Shown piece by piece: positions 24,872 through 33,556 of a DNA stretch of 64,000 nt. Below the pieces are notes generated by a model, which was not told where the DNA came from, searched no databases, and saw nothing but the letters and a program-made list of their open reading frames with translations. A program made the position numbers and the translations under genes. The DNA is taken from contig NZ_FOZM01000001.1 of assembly GCF_900114675.1 (NCBI RefSeq), positions 310,001-374,000 on the forward strand, written 5' to 3'. The DNA comes from Yoonia litorea. Lineage in GTDB: Bacteria; Pseudomonadota; Alphaproteobacteria; Rhodobacterales; Rhodobacteraceae. Within the stretch, counting starts at the first letter, position 1. Each line of letters opens with the position of its first letter.

Positions 24872-26598
24872 TCCTCATCCACTTCGGGCAGTGCGTCCTC
24901 GGCAGCGTCTTGTGCTTTTTCTGCCTCGGTACGGATTTCGGTGATTTTGGCCTTGGGAAACGCAGCAATGACTGCTTGGACAAGGGGGTGGTTCTCCGCC
25001 TCCACCCGAAGGGCGTTTTCGGCGGCGTCGCGTGTCTCGGCGATTGTCGGACCGCCACCTGCAGCTACGCTGATCGCCCAGCGGTTCCCTGTCCACGCTT
25101 GCAGTCTGGCACCCAGCCGCCCGACCAGATCCGGCGCGGCATCATCGGTCGGGTTCACCTCAATCCTGCCTGGCTGGTAGCTGACAAGTCTTAGTCCGGT
25201 TTCAACCTCGACCAGCAGTTTGACATCACGGTGGCGTCTGATCAAAGCGACGACATCCTCGAAACGCGCGTAATGCTGGAGCGCATCTGATGCGACGGCA
25301 ACTGCAGTCTGGGAGCCCGGGGCAGAGGGGCCTCTTGGCCCAGTGTGGGTCGGTGCAGGCAACCCCGAACCTGTTGGCTGCTGATGACCGGTCGGTGCAG
25401 AGCGTCCCCCACCAGGGCCGCCTCCGGGGGGCGGTGGTGTTGCATCCTGCAATTTGCGCACCAGCTCTTCCGGTGTCGGCAGGTCGGCGACATGCGTAAG
25501 GCGGATCACAGCCATTTCAGCGGCCATCATCGCGTTGGGAGCATTGGCGACCTCTTCCAGCGATTTCAGCAGCATCTGCCACATCCGTGACAAGACCCGC
25601 ATCGGCAGATCGTTTGCCATTTGCTGCCCGCGGACCCTTTCATCAGGGCTTACCGTCGGATCTTCTGCCGCTTCGGGAGTGATCTTGATGACGCTAATCC
25701 AATGGCAGACTTCGGCCAAATCGCGTAGGACGGCCATGGGATCAGCGCCGTCTGCGTATTGTTCGGACAATTCCGTCAAAGCGGCGGCAGCTTCACCTTT
25801 CAAGATCATGTCTATCAGATCGAGGACACGACCGCGGTCCGCCAGCCCCAGCATCGCTCTGACTTGATCGGCGGTGGTTTCGCCTGCGCCATGGCTGATC
25901 GCTTGATCCAGCAACGACTGCGCGTCACGTGCAGAGCCTTCGGCCGCGCGGGTGATCAGCGCAAGCGCTTCATCCGTAATTTCGGCACCCTCTGAATCTG
26001 AAATCTTACGAAGCAGAGCGATTTGTGTCTCAGGTTCGATCCGGCGCAGATCGAAGCGCTGGCACCGAGAGAGGATTGTCACCGGGACCTGCCGGATTTC
26101 GGTCGTAGCGAAGATGAATTTGACGTGGGCGGGCGGTTCCTCAAGCGTCTTCAAAAGCGCGTTGAACGCGTTCTTGGAGAGCATGTGCACCTCGTCAATG
26201 ATGTAAATCTTGTAGCGGGCAGAGGCGGCGCGGTAGTGCACGGAGTCGATGATCTCGCGGATATCACCAACGCCGGTGCGCGATGCGGCGTCCATTTCCA
26301 TCACGTCCACATGGCGGCCTTCCATGATTGCGACGCAATGCTCGCACTGGCCGCAAGGGTCGGTCGTCGGTCCGCCCTGACCATCAGGGCCGATGCAGTT
26401 CATGCCCTTGGCGATAATCCGCGCCGTGGTGGTTTTTCCGGTTCCGCGGATGCCAGTCATGATAAAAGCTTGCGCGATCCGGTCTGCGGCAAAGGCGTTG
26501 CGCAGCGTTCTGACCATTGCAGCCTGTCCTACAAGGTCCGCAAAGGTTTCCGGTCGGTATTTGCGGGCCAGGACTTGATATTGTGGTGTTTCGGACAT
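24847..26598 (-). CDS. dnaX: DNA polymerase III subunits gamma and tau, DnaX
   Basis: Clamp-loader ATPase of DNA polymerase III, 583 residues. Present in order: the RFC-like N-terminus ARKYRPETFADLVGQ, Walker A GIRGTGKTTTARI near residue 48, the zinc module with CIGPDG, CGQCEHC near 68-88, Walker B IIDEVHMLSK near 125, and an SRC-type segment ILSRCQRFDLRRI. A Gly/Pro-rich linker at about 390-430 leads to the tau-specific C-terminal domain, with an acidic tail ending WDPFDDD. I see no A6G-type slippery heptamer, so a separate gamma form is not obvious. Confidence 0.97.
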   Translation of the reverse strand: MSETPQYQVLARKYRPETFADLVGQAAMVRTLRNAFAADRIAQAFIMTGIRGTGKTTTARIIAKGMNCIGPDGQGGPTTDPCGQCEHCVAIMEGRHVDVMEMDAASRTGVGDIREIIDSVHYRAASARYKIYIIDEVHMLSKNAFNALLKTLEEPPAHVKFIFATTEIRQVPVTILSRCQRFDLRRIEPETQIALLRKISDSEGAEITDEALALITRAAEGSARDAQSLLDQAISHGAGETTADQVRAMLGLADRGRVLDLIDMILKGEAAAALTELSEQYADGADPMAVLRDLAEVCHWISVIKITPEAAEDPTVSPDERVRGQQMANDLPMRVLSRMWQMLLKSLEEVANAPNAMMAAEMAVIRLTHVADLPTPEELVRKLQDATPPPPGGGPGGGRSAPTGHQQPTGSGLPAPTHTGPRGPSAPGSQTAVAVASDALQHYARFEDVVALIRRHRDVKLLVEVETGLRLVSYQPGRIEVNPTDDAAPDLVGRLGARLQAWTGNRWAISVAAGGGPTIAETRDAAENALRVEAENHPLVQAVIAAFPKAKITEIRTEAEKAQDAAEDALPEVDEEWDPFDDD

Positions 26599-26718
26599 TG
26601 GAGCCTTTGGACAGGAATCGTGGTTGGTTTAGACTAGGGGCAGGGCGTAAGAAGGTCTACCGTCTGGTGTCGGCGCACCGGACCGAGTTTTGAATGTGAA
26701 GCAATAGCCGGAGCTGAC

Positions 26719-27213
26719 GTGTTGGATGCATTTGCAATCTACGATTTTCCTTGTGGAAACGGTACGTTGGCAATTTCACCAATGCCTGGTCGGACGCGGC
26801 ACTATTATACCGATTGGCTCCACCTGATGGCTTGGAAGCCAAATTTGGTTGTAACAATGACCTTGCAGGCAGAGTTGGACCGAAAGGGCGCAGGCACACT
26901 TGGTGCAGATCTGACCAATGAGGGCATTGAGTGGGTGCATTTTCCTGTCCCGGACATGGGTGTGCCCTTGAAAGATCATTGGTCTGAGACGCGCAAACAG
27001 GCCCTTCGCACATTCAATGTAGGCGGCAAGGTCCTCGTGCATTGCTTTGGCGGCTGTGGCCGTTCTGGCATGATATGTTTGCGGCTGATGATTGCCGCTG
27101 GGGAGGAACCCCAAGCAGCGCTTGCCCGTCTGAGACGGGCAAGGCCGTGTGCCATTGAGACTGACGCACAGATGGACTGGGCAACGCAGGATGACGCCCC
27201 GGAGCGGCTTTAG
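26719..27213 (+). CDS. Cysteine-based (dual-specificity-like) protein phosphatase
   Basis: A 164-residue phosphatase of the tyrosine/dual-specificity fold. The P-loop is HCFGGCGRSG at about residues 107-116, giving the CX5R signature, with an upstream general-acid candidate Asp in FPVPDMGVP. It begins with GTG at 26719, supported by GGAG five bases upstream. The substrate is unknown. Its stop interlocks with the rsgA stop (TTAG) on the opposite strand. Confidence 0.85.
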   Translation: MLDAFAIYDFPCGNGTLAISPMPGRTRHYYTDWLHLMAWKPNLVVTMTLQAELDRKGAGTLGADLTNEGIEWVHFPVPDMGVPLKDHWSETRKQALRTFNVGGKVLVHCFGGCGRSGMICLRLMIAAGEEPQAALARLRRARPCAIETDAQMDWATQDDAPERL

Positions 27214-28247
27214 CGGTTTTTCTTTTTAGTCTGCATGGCGCTCTTGACCATTTTGCCGAATTTCTTGGACCGGTCGCGGGCCTGCGCAATTGTTTCTGTC
27301 GCTTGCGCATTTTCACGTTTGAGTTTGTTGAAACGCCGCAGTCTCTCTGGGTCGATTTCGCCAGACGCAATCGCCGCCTGCACGGCACAGCCCGGTTCAG
27401 TTTCATGTGCGCAGTCTCGGAACTTGCATTGCGCGGCGCGTTCGGAAATCTCGGGGAAGGTCGCATCAATACCGAACGCGACCTCAGCGACGCCCAACCC
27501 GCGCATGCCGGGTGTGTCTATCAGCCAACCACCAGCTTTCATGCGATGCAACGAGCGTGCGGTTGTAGTATGACGTCCACGGGCGTCATCCTCGCGGATG
27601 TCTTGGGTCAATGCCGCCCCACCGGTAAGCGCGTTGGCAATCGTCGTTTTTCCAACACCGGACGAGCCAGTCAGGGCGATCGTCTGGCCTTTGCCACACC
27701 AAGGCCCCAGAATTTCGGTGATGTCGTCTGACTTCGCGTCCAAAAGGATGACCTCCAGATGTCGCCCGAGTGACATGGCCTGATCGCGGTAGCCGTCAGC
27801 GTCCTCTGTTTGGTCCGCCTTTGTGATCAGAATGACAGGCGCGATCATCGCATCATGTGCCAACGCAAGGTAGCGTTCCAGACGCGCGGGATTAAAGTCG
27901 TTGTTGCAGGATGTGGTGATAAACAAAGTGTTCAGGTTGGCCGCAATCAATTGCTTGTCGCCGGTGTGGTATTCCGTTCCGCGAGAAAGCTCAGTTTGTC
28001 GCTCCAGAACGCCCGTCAACCGGTGCTGGTCTGGCAGGCACAAGACCCAGTCACCGACAGCAACGGTCGCGGTCGTGATCCCGGGGTCGAGCGTTAGTTC
28101 GAGCGGGCCAGTTTCTGAAAGGGCATTCACGCGGTCACGGTGGACTTCGGTGATGCGCGCGGGAGTATGGGTTTCCAACTCGTCGATTTCGAGTTGGGAC
28201 ATAAAAAAGGGCGACCATCCAAGGTCGGCAAGTGTCAGGTCAGTCAA
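27210..28247 (-). CDS. rsgA: Ribosome small subunit-dependent GTPase RsgA
   Basis: RsgA is a circularly permuted GTPase that helps 30S subunit maturation. The 345-residue protein has an N-terminal OB domain, then the permuted G motifs: TKAD (G4) near 142, GSSGVGKTT (G1) near 192 and DTPGMRG (G3) near 238. The C-terminal zinc site is CKFRDCAHETEPGC. The start is TTG at 28247 with GAGGAC upstream; no ATG fits before the conserved region. Adjacent to the SRP RNA gene. Confidence 0.94.
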   Translation of the reverse strand: MTDLTLADLGWSPFFMSQLEIDELETHTPARITEVHRDRVNALSETGPLELTLDPGITTATVAVGDWVLCLPDQHRLTGVLERQTELSRGTEYHTGDKQLIAANLNTLFITTSCNNDFNPARLERYLALAHDAMIAPVILITKADQTEDADGYRDQAMSLGRHLEVILLDAKSDDITEILGPWCGKGQTIALTGSSGVGKTTIANALTGGAALTQDIREDDARGRHTTTARSLHRMKAGGWLIDTPGMRGLGVAEVAFGIDATFPEISERAAQCKFRDCAHETEPGCAVQAAIASGEIDPERLRRFNKLKRENAQATETIAQARDRSKKFGKMVKSAMQTKKKNR

Positions 28248-28404
28248 TGATCTGTCCTCGTCATAAGGGTAATCTGCGTCGACCTGAGATCAGGATCAAC
28301 GGGAACCGGACGAGGATGCGGGAAATGCTCAGCGCACCCCGAACCGGAGGCAATGGCTTACGACAATCATAAACATCCTCCTGTTGCTGGATGCGGCATA
28401 TCTC

Positions 28405-28420
28405 GCTTGCGTGCGCAAGC
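28405..28420. other. Small hairpin downstream of the SRP RNA gene
   Basis: GCTTGC (28405-28410) and GCAAGC (28415-28420) close a 4-base loop; the flanking CTCGC and GCGAG can extend the stem with a bulge. It lies 9 bases after the SRP RNA 3' end (minus strand). No T tract follows, so it may be a processing or weak termination structure. Nothing else is seen between it and the rsgA start at 28247. Confidence 0.35.
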
Positions 28421-28428
28421 AGCGAGGT

Positions 28429-28521
28429 GAGAGGCTGACAACGACCCAAGCGGGGCTCGTTATGGCTGCTACCTTCCGGTCCTGACCAGGTTGGCGAGGC
28501 GCCTGCCCGCGCCAACCTCTC
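28429..28521 (-). ncRNA. ffs: Signal recognition particle RNA (4.5S type)
   Basis: The conserved domain IV is plain on the minus strand: CAGGACCGGAAGGTAGCAGCC, with the asymmetric and symmetric loops that bind Ffh (shown here in part: GGTCAGGACCGGAAGG). The ends pair (GAGAGG at 28521-28516 with CCTCTC at 28434-28429), giving a 93-base hairpin RNA of the small bacterial type. It occupies the 314-base gap between rsgA and cpdB, and any reading frame there is incidental. The neighbourhood of dnaX/recR is common for ffs. Confidence 0.93.
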
Positions 28522-28528
28522 AATGGTC

Positions 28529-28557
28529 GATATAGTCGCGGGCATCCGAGTCTGCAA
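28529..28557 (-). promoter_or_regulatory. Promoter of the SRP RNA gene
   Basis: TTGCAG (28557-28552), a 17-base spacer and TATATC (28534-28529) lie 7 bases before the first base of the predicted RNA at 28521. Spacing is ideal for sigma-70. It overlaps the region just before the cpdB stop. Confidence 0.7.
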
Positions 28558-28561
28558 GTCA

Positions 28562-30343
28562 TCAGAAGTTCAGGATGAAACGACCGTCAGCGTGTTCAAG
28601 AGCGATGTTTGAACCGGAAGGAATGACCTCTGTCGCCTGTGAATTTCCTTGAAACAGCGCCGAGGTCTCAGGCATCTCGCGAAATTGCCAGACGTCTTGT
28701 GACGTGAATTCTAACGTCGTCTTGGTTACAATATACTGATTGATGATATCGCGAAAACTTGTCGAAGACGTCCAGATGATGTCTTTCTCCGCAACAGGTC
28801 TGAATCCACCACCGCCGCGCGCGCGGAAGTCGGTTGTACCGACGATATATGATGCAGAGGGCAGGACTGGCTCACCGTTCAAACTGATCTCGCTTATCCG
28901 TCGCTTACGCAGTTTGGGTGGTTGCCATGTCGCGCGTGGGTTTGCCGCCTTTGAAAGGTCGATCTTGTAGCGCAGGCCATACATCGCGTCGCAGTGGTAA
29001 GCGGGATAGTCTGTGTTGAAGAGTGGCTGATCCAATAGGCCTTGTTTGATTGTGTTGTACCTGCCAGCGCTTTGCTCAAGCCATGCCGCAACCTCTGCGC
29101 CCGTTCGGCGAACGGCGCAGAGTTTATCCGAAAACGAAAACAGCCTTTGAACGTCACCTACTGTGATTTCTCCTGGCCGGATATCGATCGTCAGCCCGCC
29201 TTCGGATGCAGTCGTCGGCACAAACGGGGCAACTGCGGCGATCGCTGTGAGACCGACTTTAGATTTGACTTCTTGCCGGATGATATCTGCCAAGAGTTGT
29301 GCAACAGGATCAGGGCATACCGTCGCCAAGTGGTTGTGCAGTCTCAGCGACGTGTGGCCGACAGCCATCCTTTGTTTTTCCAAGGTTTTGCGGTGGGCCG
29401 GAAGGGTCGTCCTCTCGATTGCTCGTCTGGCAGGACTGTAAGGCAGTATGTGTCGTCCCGTTTCGTGAATCCGGACTTGATGGCCTGCGATCTGCCAGCC
29501 TTGAGGGCCATATCGCAAGTCGAGATCAATTTCCCCCAAAGATGTGCCGTAAGCGCCTGCCATCACAGCGGGTTTGCCGTGCAGCGTGCCGTCATGCTGG
29601 TTGACGATGAGAGACGATTTGCGTCGCAGGTCAGGAAACCGGTCATGGGTATGGCCCAGAAGCAGAACATCAACTTCGCCTTCGGCTGCCAGTGACAGCG
29701 CTGCACCTGCCGCATCGCCGTGGTCATTGTTGACCCCAGCATGGCAAAGGGCAATGACAAGGTCTGCGCCAGCCTTGAGCATTCTCGGAAGCGTCTCTCG
29801 CGCCGCTGTCCCAGCGTTGATGGTGGTAAATTGCTTGTCACTTCTGGCAAGTGGAGGGGCAAAACCGGTCACTCCGATTTTGATCGTGGCACGGCTTCCG
29901 TCGCTGCAAATGACATCACGAGGCAAGATCGCGAACCTGTCCCACGGAGTATCGTTTGCCGAAGCCGACAAATTTGCGCTCACGACTGCGGGGCGCAGTG
30001 TTTTGACAAAACCAGAAAGTGCCGCAATGCCATAGTCACAGTCATGGTTGCCAAGGGTTACGGCGTCGTAGTGAAGAGTATTGAGCGCAAGGGCCATCGG
30101 ATGTTCAGACGTGCCTCTGCCGTCGTGCATCAGGTCGTCGGCGAGCGGTGTGCCTTGCAGAAAGTCGCCATTGTCAAATAGCAGGGTCGTGGCGCCGCTT
30201 TCAGCCCTGCGCGCAGTGATCAGATCGGCCAGTGGACCCAAACCACGATAGGGGTCGGCGCGATCCAGACCGTAATCATAGCCAACGAGATGCATGTGCA
30301 AATCAGTTGTTTCCAGAATTCTTAGGCGCGCGCTGCGGATCAT
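28562..30343 (-). CDS. cpdB: 2',3'-cyclic-nucleotide 2'-phosphodiesterase / 3'-nucleotidase
   Basis: A metallophosphoesterase plus 5'-nucleotidase C-terminal domain protein, about 593 residues. The N-terminal metal motifs are ETTDLHMHL, FDNGDFLQGTP, LGNHDCDYG and, further on, GHTHDRFPD. The C-terminal domain ends in the substrate-clamp motif GTTDFRARGGGGFRP. The second ATG (30343) is favoured because GGAGGA then lies at correct distance. CpdB usually carries a signal peptide; none is obvious here (MIRSARLRILETTD), so the enzyme may be cytoplasmic or exported in another way. Divergent from nudC. Confidence 0.9.
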   Translation of the reverse strand: MIRSARLRILETTDLHMHLVGYDYGLDRADPYRGLGPLADLITARRAESGATTLLFDNGDFLQGTPLADDLMHDGRGTSEHPMALALNTLHYDAVTLGNHDCDYGIAALSGFVKTLRPAVVSANLSASANDTPWDRFAILPRDVICSDGSRATIKIGVTGFAPPLARSDKQFTTINAGTAARETLPRMLKAGADLVIALCHAGVNNDHGDAAGAALSLAAEGEVDVLLLGHTHDRFPDLRRKSSLIVNQHDGTLHGKPAVMAGAYGTSLGEIDLDLRYGPQGWQIAGHQVRIHETGRHILPYSPARRAIERTTLPAHRKTLEKQRMAVGHTSLRLHNHLATVCPDPVAQLLADIIRQEVKSKVGLTAIAAVAPFVPTTASEGGLTIDIRPGEITVGDVQRLFSFSDKLCAVRRTGAEVAAWLEQSAGRYNTIKQGLLDQPLFNTDYPAYHCDAMYGLRYKIDLSKAANPRATWQPPKLRKRRISEISLNGEPVLPSASYIVGTTDFRARGGGGFRPVAEKDIIWTSSTSFRDIINQYIVTKTTLEFTSQDVWQFREMPETSALFQGNSQATEVIPSGSNIALEHADGRFILNF

Positions 30344-30447
30344 TGGCATTCCTCCCGCAGCGCAACCATAGGGTGATTATCGCAAAATTCCACACGCGAT
30401 TTGCATCCCAAATTGCACTTACCCTCTGACCATGGCATTTCCGCTGA

Positions 30448-31395
30448 ATGAAAATTGCAGAGACAGTGACATTTGGCGGGTCCGGCCTTGATCGGGCTGC
30501 GCATCTCCGCGCTGACGCGGCGGGCTTGCACAAACATGCAAGCGCGACGACGCTTCTTCTGTGGCGTGGCAAACCAATGATCACGGGCGACGATCTGGTG
30601 CGCGTTGCCCTGGATCACCCTGTCCTCCAAGATGCAGTTGACGATCTTGTCTTTCTGGGACTTGAGGAAAACAATCCGGTCTTCGCGGCGGACCTTTCAG
30701 GATGGGTGCCTGCGTCACTGGATGACAGCGCACTTGACCAGTTTCTCGATCCCTCGGAACAGCACCATCCCGCAGTTGAAGGCGCAGTCTTTGCAGAACT
30801 GCGTGCGATCATGACGCGGCTAGGCCGCCGTGACGCAGAACTGGCAGCAACCGCAAAGGCTATTTTCGGCTGGCACCAGTCGCATAGGTTCTGTGCCAAA
30901 TGTGGGGCGGAAAGCCATTTTGCGATGGCAGGTTGGCAACGGGACTGTGCCACTTGCGGCGGTCATCATTTTCCGCGCACCGATCCCGTCGTCATCATGT
31001 TGATCACACACGGCAATGCTGTTCTGATGGGCCGTTCGCCGGGTTGGCCTGACGGAATGTATTCGCTCTTGGCTGGCTTTGTCGAACCCGGGGAGACATT
31101 GGAGGCTGCGGTCAGGCGCGAAGTCTTCGAGGAAGCAGGGATCCGTGTTGGTGCGGTAAGCTATCTTTCAAGCCAGCCATGGCCTTTTCCGTCGTCTTTG
31201 ATGTTCGGGTGTGCTGGTGAGGCGCTCGACACTCACATCACAATTGATCCTCTGGAAATCGAGGATGCAAAATGGGTGTCTCGTGAAGAGATGTCTTTGG
31301 CGTTCTCGGGAAACCATCCTCAGATGCTGCCAGCGCGCAAAGGTGCGATTGCGCATTTCCTGCTCGAGGCATGGCTCTCTGATCGGTTGGATTAG
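30448..31395 (+). CDS. nudC: NAD(+) diphosphatase NudC (Nudix hydrolase)
   Basis: NudC cleaves NADH/NAD+ to NMN and AMP and can remove NAD caps from RNA. The 315-residue protein has an N-terminal domain, a zinc ribbon (CAKCG near residue 150 and CATCG near 168), a Nudix box GFVEPGETLEAAVRREVFEEAG near 210-231, and the NudC-specific SQPWPFPSSLM that follows it. Divergent from cpdB. Its stop is followed by AGGAAAG and the next start, so the two genes are probably co-transcribed. Confidence 0.94.
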   Translation: MKIAETVTFGGSGLDRAAHLRADAAGLHKHASATTLLLWRGKPMITGDDLVRVALDHPVLQDAVDDLVFLGLEENNPVFAADLSGWVPASLDDSALDQFLDPSEQHHPAVEGAVFAELRAIMTRLGRRDAELAATAKAIFGWHQSHRFCAKCGAESHFAMAGWQRDCATCGGHHFPRTDPVVIMLITHGNAVLMGRSPGWPDGMYSLLAGFVEPGETLEAAVRREVFEEAGIRVGAVSYLSSQPWPFPSSLMFGCAGEALDTHITIDPLEIEDAKWVSREEMSLAFSGNHPQMLPARKGAIAHFLLEAWLSDRLD

Positions 31396-31405
31396 GAAAG
31401 AACTA

Positions 31406-31876
31406 ATGAAATTTACGACCAGAGAAGATATCGAAGCCCCGATTAATGCGGTGTTCGAACGCGTGAGTGACTTCGCCACGTATGAGAAGCGCGCCATGCG
31501 GCAAGGCGCTGACGTGACACGGCGGTCTGGTGATCCCGTCAATGTTGGCACAATCTGGGACGTCAAGTTCGACTTTCGGGGCCGGCCTCGCGCACTGGAA
31601 GCAGAGATCATTCGATTGGATGACCCGACAAATCTCATGATCGAAAGCCGCTCCGAAGGTCTTGATGCCGTGACAGAGATTGATCTGGTTGCACTTTCTC
31701 AGACGCGGACGCGCGTGATGGTGTCCATTGATGTCAAAGCAAAAACGCTGACCGCTCGGTTATTGCTGCAATCACTGAAACTGGCGAAAGCTAAGCTTAC
31801 CAAGCGTTTCAAGGGCCGTGTCCGCACGATGGCAGAAGACATCGAGGATGAGTATCGTCGCAGCGTGCCACGATAG
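31406..31876 (+). CDS. SRPBCC family (START-like) protein
   Basis: A 156-residue protein with the helix-grip fold. The start MKFTTREDIEAPINAVFERVSDFATYEKRAMR is typical of polyketide-cyclase/SRPBCC proteins that bind hydrophobic ligands. The ATG at 31406 has AGGAAAG overlapping the nudC stop. A longer reading frame opens inside nudC but has no site for initiation. Basic C-terminal helix (KLAKAKLTKRFKGRVRTMAEDIEDEYRR). Ligand unknown; co-transcription with nudC seems incidental. Confidence 0.83.
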   Translation: MKFTTREDIEAPINAVFERVSDFATYEKRAMRQGADVTRRSGDPVNVGTIWDVKFDFRGRPRALEAEIIRLDDPTNLMIESRSEGLDAVTEIDLVALSQTRTRVMVSIDVKAKTLTARLLLQSLKLAKAKLTKRFKGRVRTMAEDIEDEYRRSVPR

Positions 31877-31919
31877 CAGGGTTTGCACAATGACCAGCGC
31901 CATACCTGCAGATTTGTGA

Positions 31920-32765
31920 TCAGTGCGCCTTTTCATGCCGGCGCGCGGCCGCTGGATAAACACCCATAATCAACAAGTGATCGGTGAAGTAAGCCAGTTC
32001 TTCCAACGCCAGCTTGACGTTGGCATCATCTGGATGACCCTCGATTTCAGCGTAGAACTGGGTTGCCATGAAATCACCGCCGACCATGTAGCTTTCCAGC
32101 TTGGTCATGTTGACGCCGTTCGTGGCAAAACCGCCCATCGCCTTGTAGAGCGCGGCAGGAATGTTGCGGACCCGAAAAACAAAGCTCGTCATCATGCCGT
32201 GATCGCCACGTCGCGTATAATCCGGATCACGGGCCATGATGAGAAAGCGGGTCGTGTTGCGGGCATGATCCTCAATGTGGCGTGCCAGCAACTCCAGACC
32301 ATAGATGTCAGCGGCCAACTCTGAGGCCAGCGCGGCTTGAGACGGATCACCGCCGTCAGCGACTTCGCGGGCTGCGCGTGCATTGTCGGAACTTGTGCGG
32401 CCACGGATGCCGTGCTCTTTCAAAAATGCAGCGCACTGGGGCAGGATCACAGGATGACCATGTGCCTCTTTCACATCCGAAAGCGATGCTCCGGGCGTGC
32501 CAAGCAGATTGATGTGCACTCTGACGAACGTCTCATCCACGATGTGCAGTCCGCTTTCGGGCAACAATGAATGCACATCAGCGACACGGCCATAGGTGGA
32601 ATTCTCGACTGCAATCATACCCAGATCTGCCTCTCCATCACGCACAGCCGAGATGGCAGAATCGAAAGTCGGGCAAGGAAGTGGGTCAAAATCTGGGCGG
32701 GCCGTCACACAAGCCTCATGCCCGTAGGCACCCAATTCACCCTGAAATGCGATCTTCTGCACCAT
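31920..32765 (-). CDS. pheA: Prephenate dehydratase
   Basis: Turns prephenate into phenylpyruvate in phenylalanine synthesis. The protein has 281 residues, the size of monofunctional PheA. The PDT domain begins KIAFQGELGAYGHEA; motifs are VENSTYGRVADVHSLL near 70 and the catalytic TRF in NTTRFLIMARD near 175. A C-terminal ACT domain (FVFRVRNIPAALYKAMGGFATNGVNMTKLES) gives phenylalanine feedback control. The ATG at 32765 has AAGGAGG upstream. An open frame continues for 148 codons further but lacks coding character. Confidence 0.94.
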   Translation of the reverse strand: MVQKIAFQGELGAYGHEACVTARPDFDPLPCPTFDSAISAVRDGEADLGMIAVENSTYGRVADVHSLLPESGLHIVDETFVRVHINLLGTPGASLSDVKEAHGHPVILPQCAAFLKEHGIRGRTSSDNARAAREVADGGDPSQAALASELAADIYGLELLARHIEDHARNTTRFLIMARDPDYTRRGDHGMMTSFVFRVRNIPAALYKAMGGFATNGVNMTKLESYMVGGDFMATQFYAEIEGHPDDANVKLALEELAYFTDHLLIMGVYPAAARRHEKAH

Positions 32766-32887
32766 CACTGTGTCCTCCTTACCCGCTAACATTAAAAAAT
32801 GGGCACTTAGTCGCGGCTCTATACCTTGCAACCAAGTGTGGGAAGCGGATACATAGCCGCAAAATTGGGAACGGAATGGAACGCGAC

Positions 32888-33397
32888 ATGTTCGACACAA
32901 TGACAATGACAAAAGCGGTGGGCGGTCTTTGCAGCACCTTCCTGGTCTTTTTGCTTGGCGCTTGGCTGGCTGAGGAAATTTATCACTCTGGCGGGCACTA
33001 CGGAGAGCAGGCCTATGTGATTGAAGTCGCGGACGCCGGCGCTGTCGAGGAAGTGGTTGAAGAAATTCCGTTCGATGTGGTCTTTGCATCTGCCAGTGCA
33101 GAAGACGGAGAGGGTCTCTGGCGGGCCTGCCGGTCTTGCCACGCGCTTGAGGCAGGGCAGCATGGTACAGGTCCTGCACTATACGGCGTTGTGAACCGTC
33201 CTGTCGCATTCTACGACGACTTCAACTACTCCGGCGCTCTCGCAGCAGTCGCTGAGGTCTGGACACCTGATAACCTGAATGCCTTCCTCGAAAACCCACG
33301 TGGCTACGCGCCTGGCACAGCCATGAGCTACAACGGAATGCGCGATGTTGAAGATCGTGCAAACCTGATCGCCTACCTAGCAACTTTCGGCGAATAA
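32888..33397 (+). CDS. Membrane-anchored cytochrome c (c-552/CycM type)
   Basis: A 169-residue c-type cytochrome held in the membrane by an uncleaved helix at about residues 10-28. The start MFDTMTMTKAVGGLCSTF is that of roseobacter CycM-like cytochromes, so the ATG at 32888 is preferred over one four codons earlier. The haem site is C81-R-S-C-H85 and the axial Met lies in GTAMSYNG near residue 148. It probably carries electrons from the bc1 complex to cytochrome oxidase. Divergent from pheA. A good terminator follows. Confidence 0.92.
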   Translation: MFDTMTMTKAVGGLCSTFLVFLLGAWLAEEIYHSGGHYGEQAYVIEVADAGAVEEVVEEIPFDVVFASASAEDGEGLWRACRSCHALEAGQHGTGPALYGVVNRPVAFYDDFNYSGALAAVAEVWTPDNLNAFLENPRGYAPGTAMSYNGMRDVEDRANLIAYLATFGE

Positions 33398-33422
33398 TAC
33401 CGCTCAATCAGCGAACGTGATC

Positions 33423-33453
33423 AAGGGCTGCCTTTTGGCGGCCCTTTTCTTTT
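33423..33453 (+). terminator. Rho-independent terminator after the cytochrome c gene
   Basis: AAGGGCTGCC (33423-33432) pairs with GGCGGCCCTT (33437-33446), one G-U pair, across a TTTT loop. TTTTCTTTT follows. Confidence 0.88.
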
Positions 33454-33479
33454 GCGCGATCACTTCATGATCACGCAAA
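33451..33479. promoter_or_regulatory. Twelve-base inverted repeat upstream of the peptide transporter operon
   Basis: TTTGCGCGATCA (33451-33462) and TGATCACGCAAA (33468-33479) are inverted repeats with one mismatch and a 5-base centre. They start at the T tract of the preceding terminator and end 77 bases before the yejA-like start. This could be an operator or a second hairpin; no T tract follows it. Confidence 0.4.
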
Positions 33480-33556
33480 CTCAACTTGAACATTTGCCAT
33501 TCTATCATTTTACTTCATCTATTCAGGCAAACATCACTCAATTCGCGGAGAAGAAG

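Noticed and set aside
28261..28557. Minus-strand open frame of 98 codons between rsgA and cpdB
   Set aside because: It covers the SRP RNA; the RNA secondary structure explains the conservation.
32766..33209. Upstream extension of pheA by 148 codons
   Set aside because: Runs antisense through the cytochrome c gene, Arg-rich, while AAGGAGG precedes the internal ATG at 32765.
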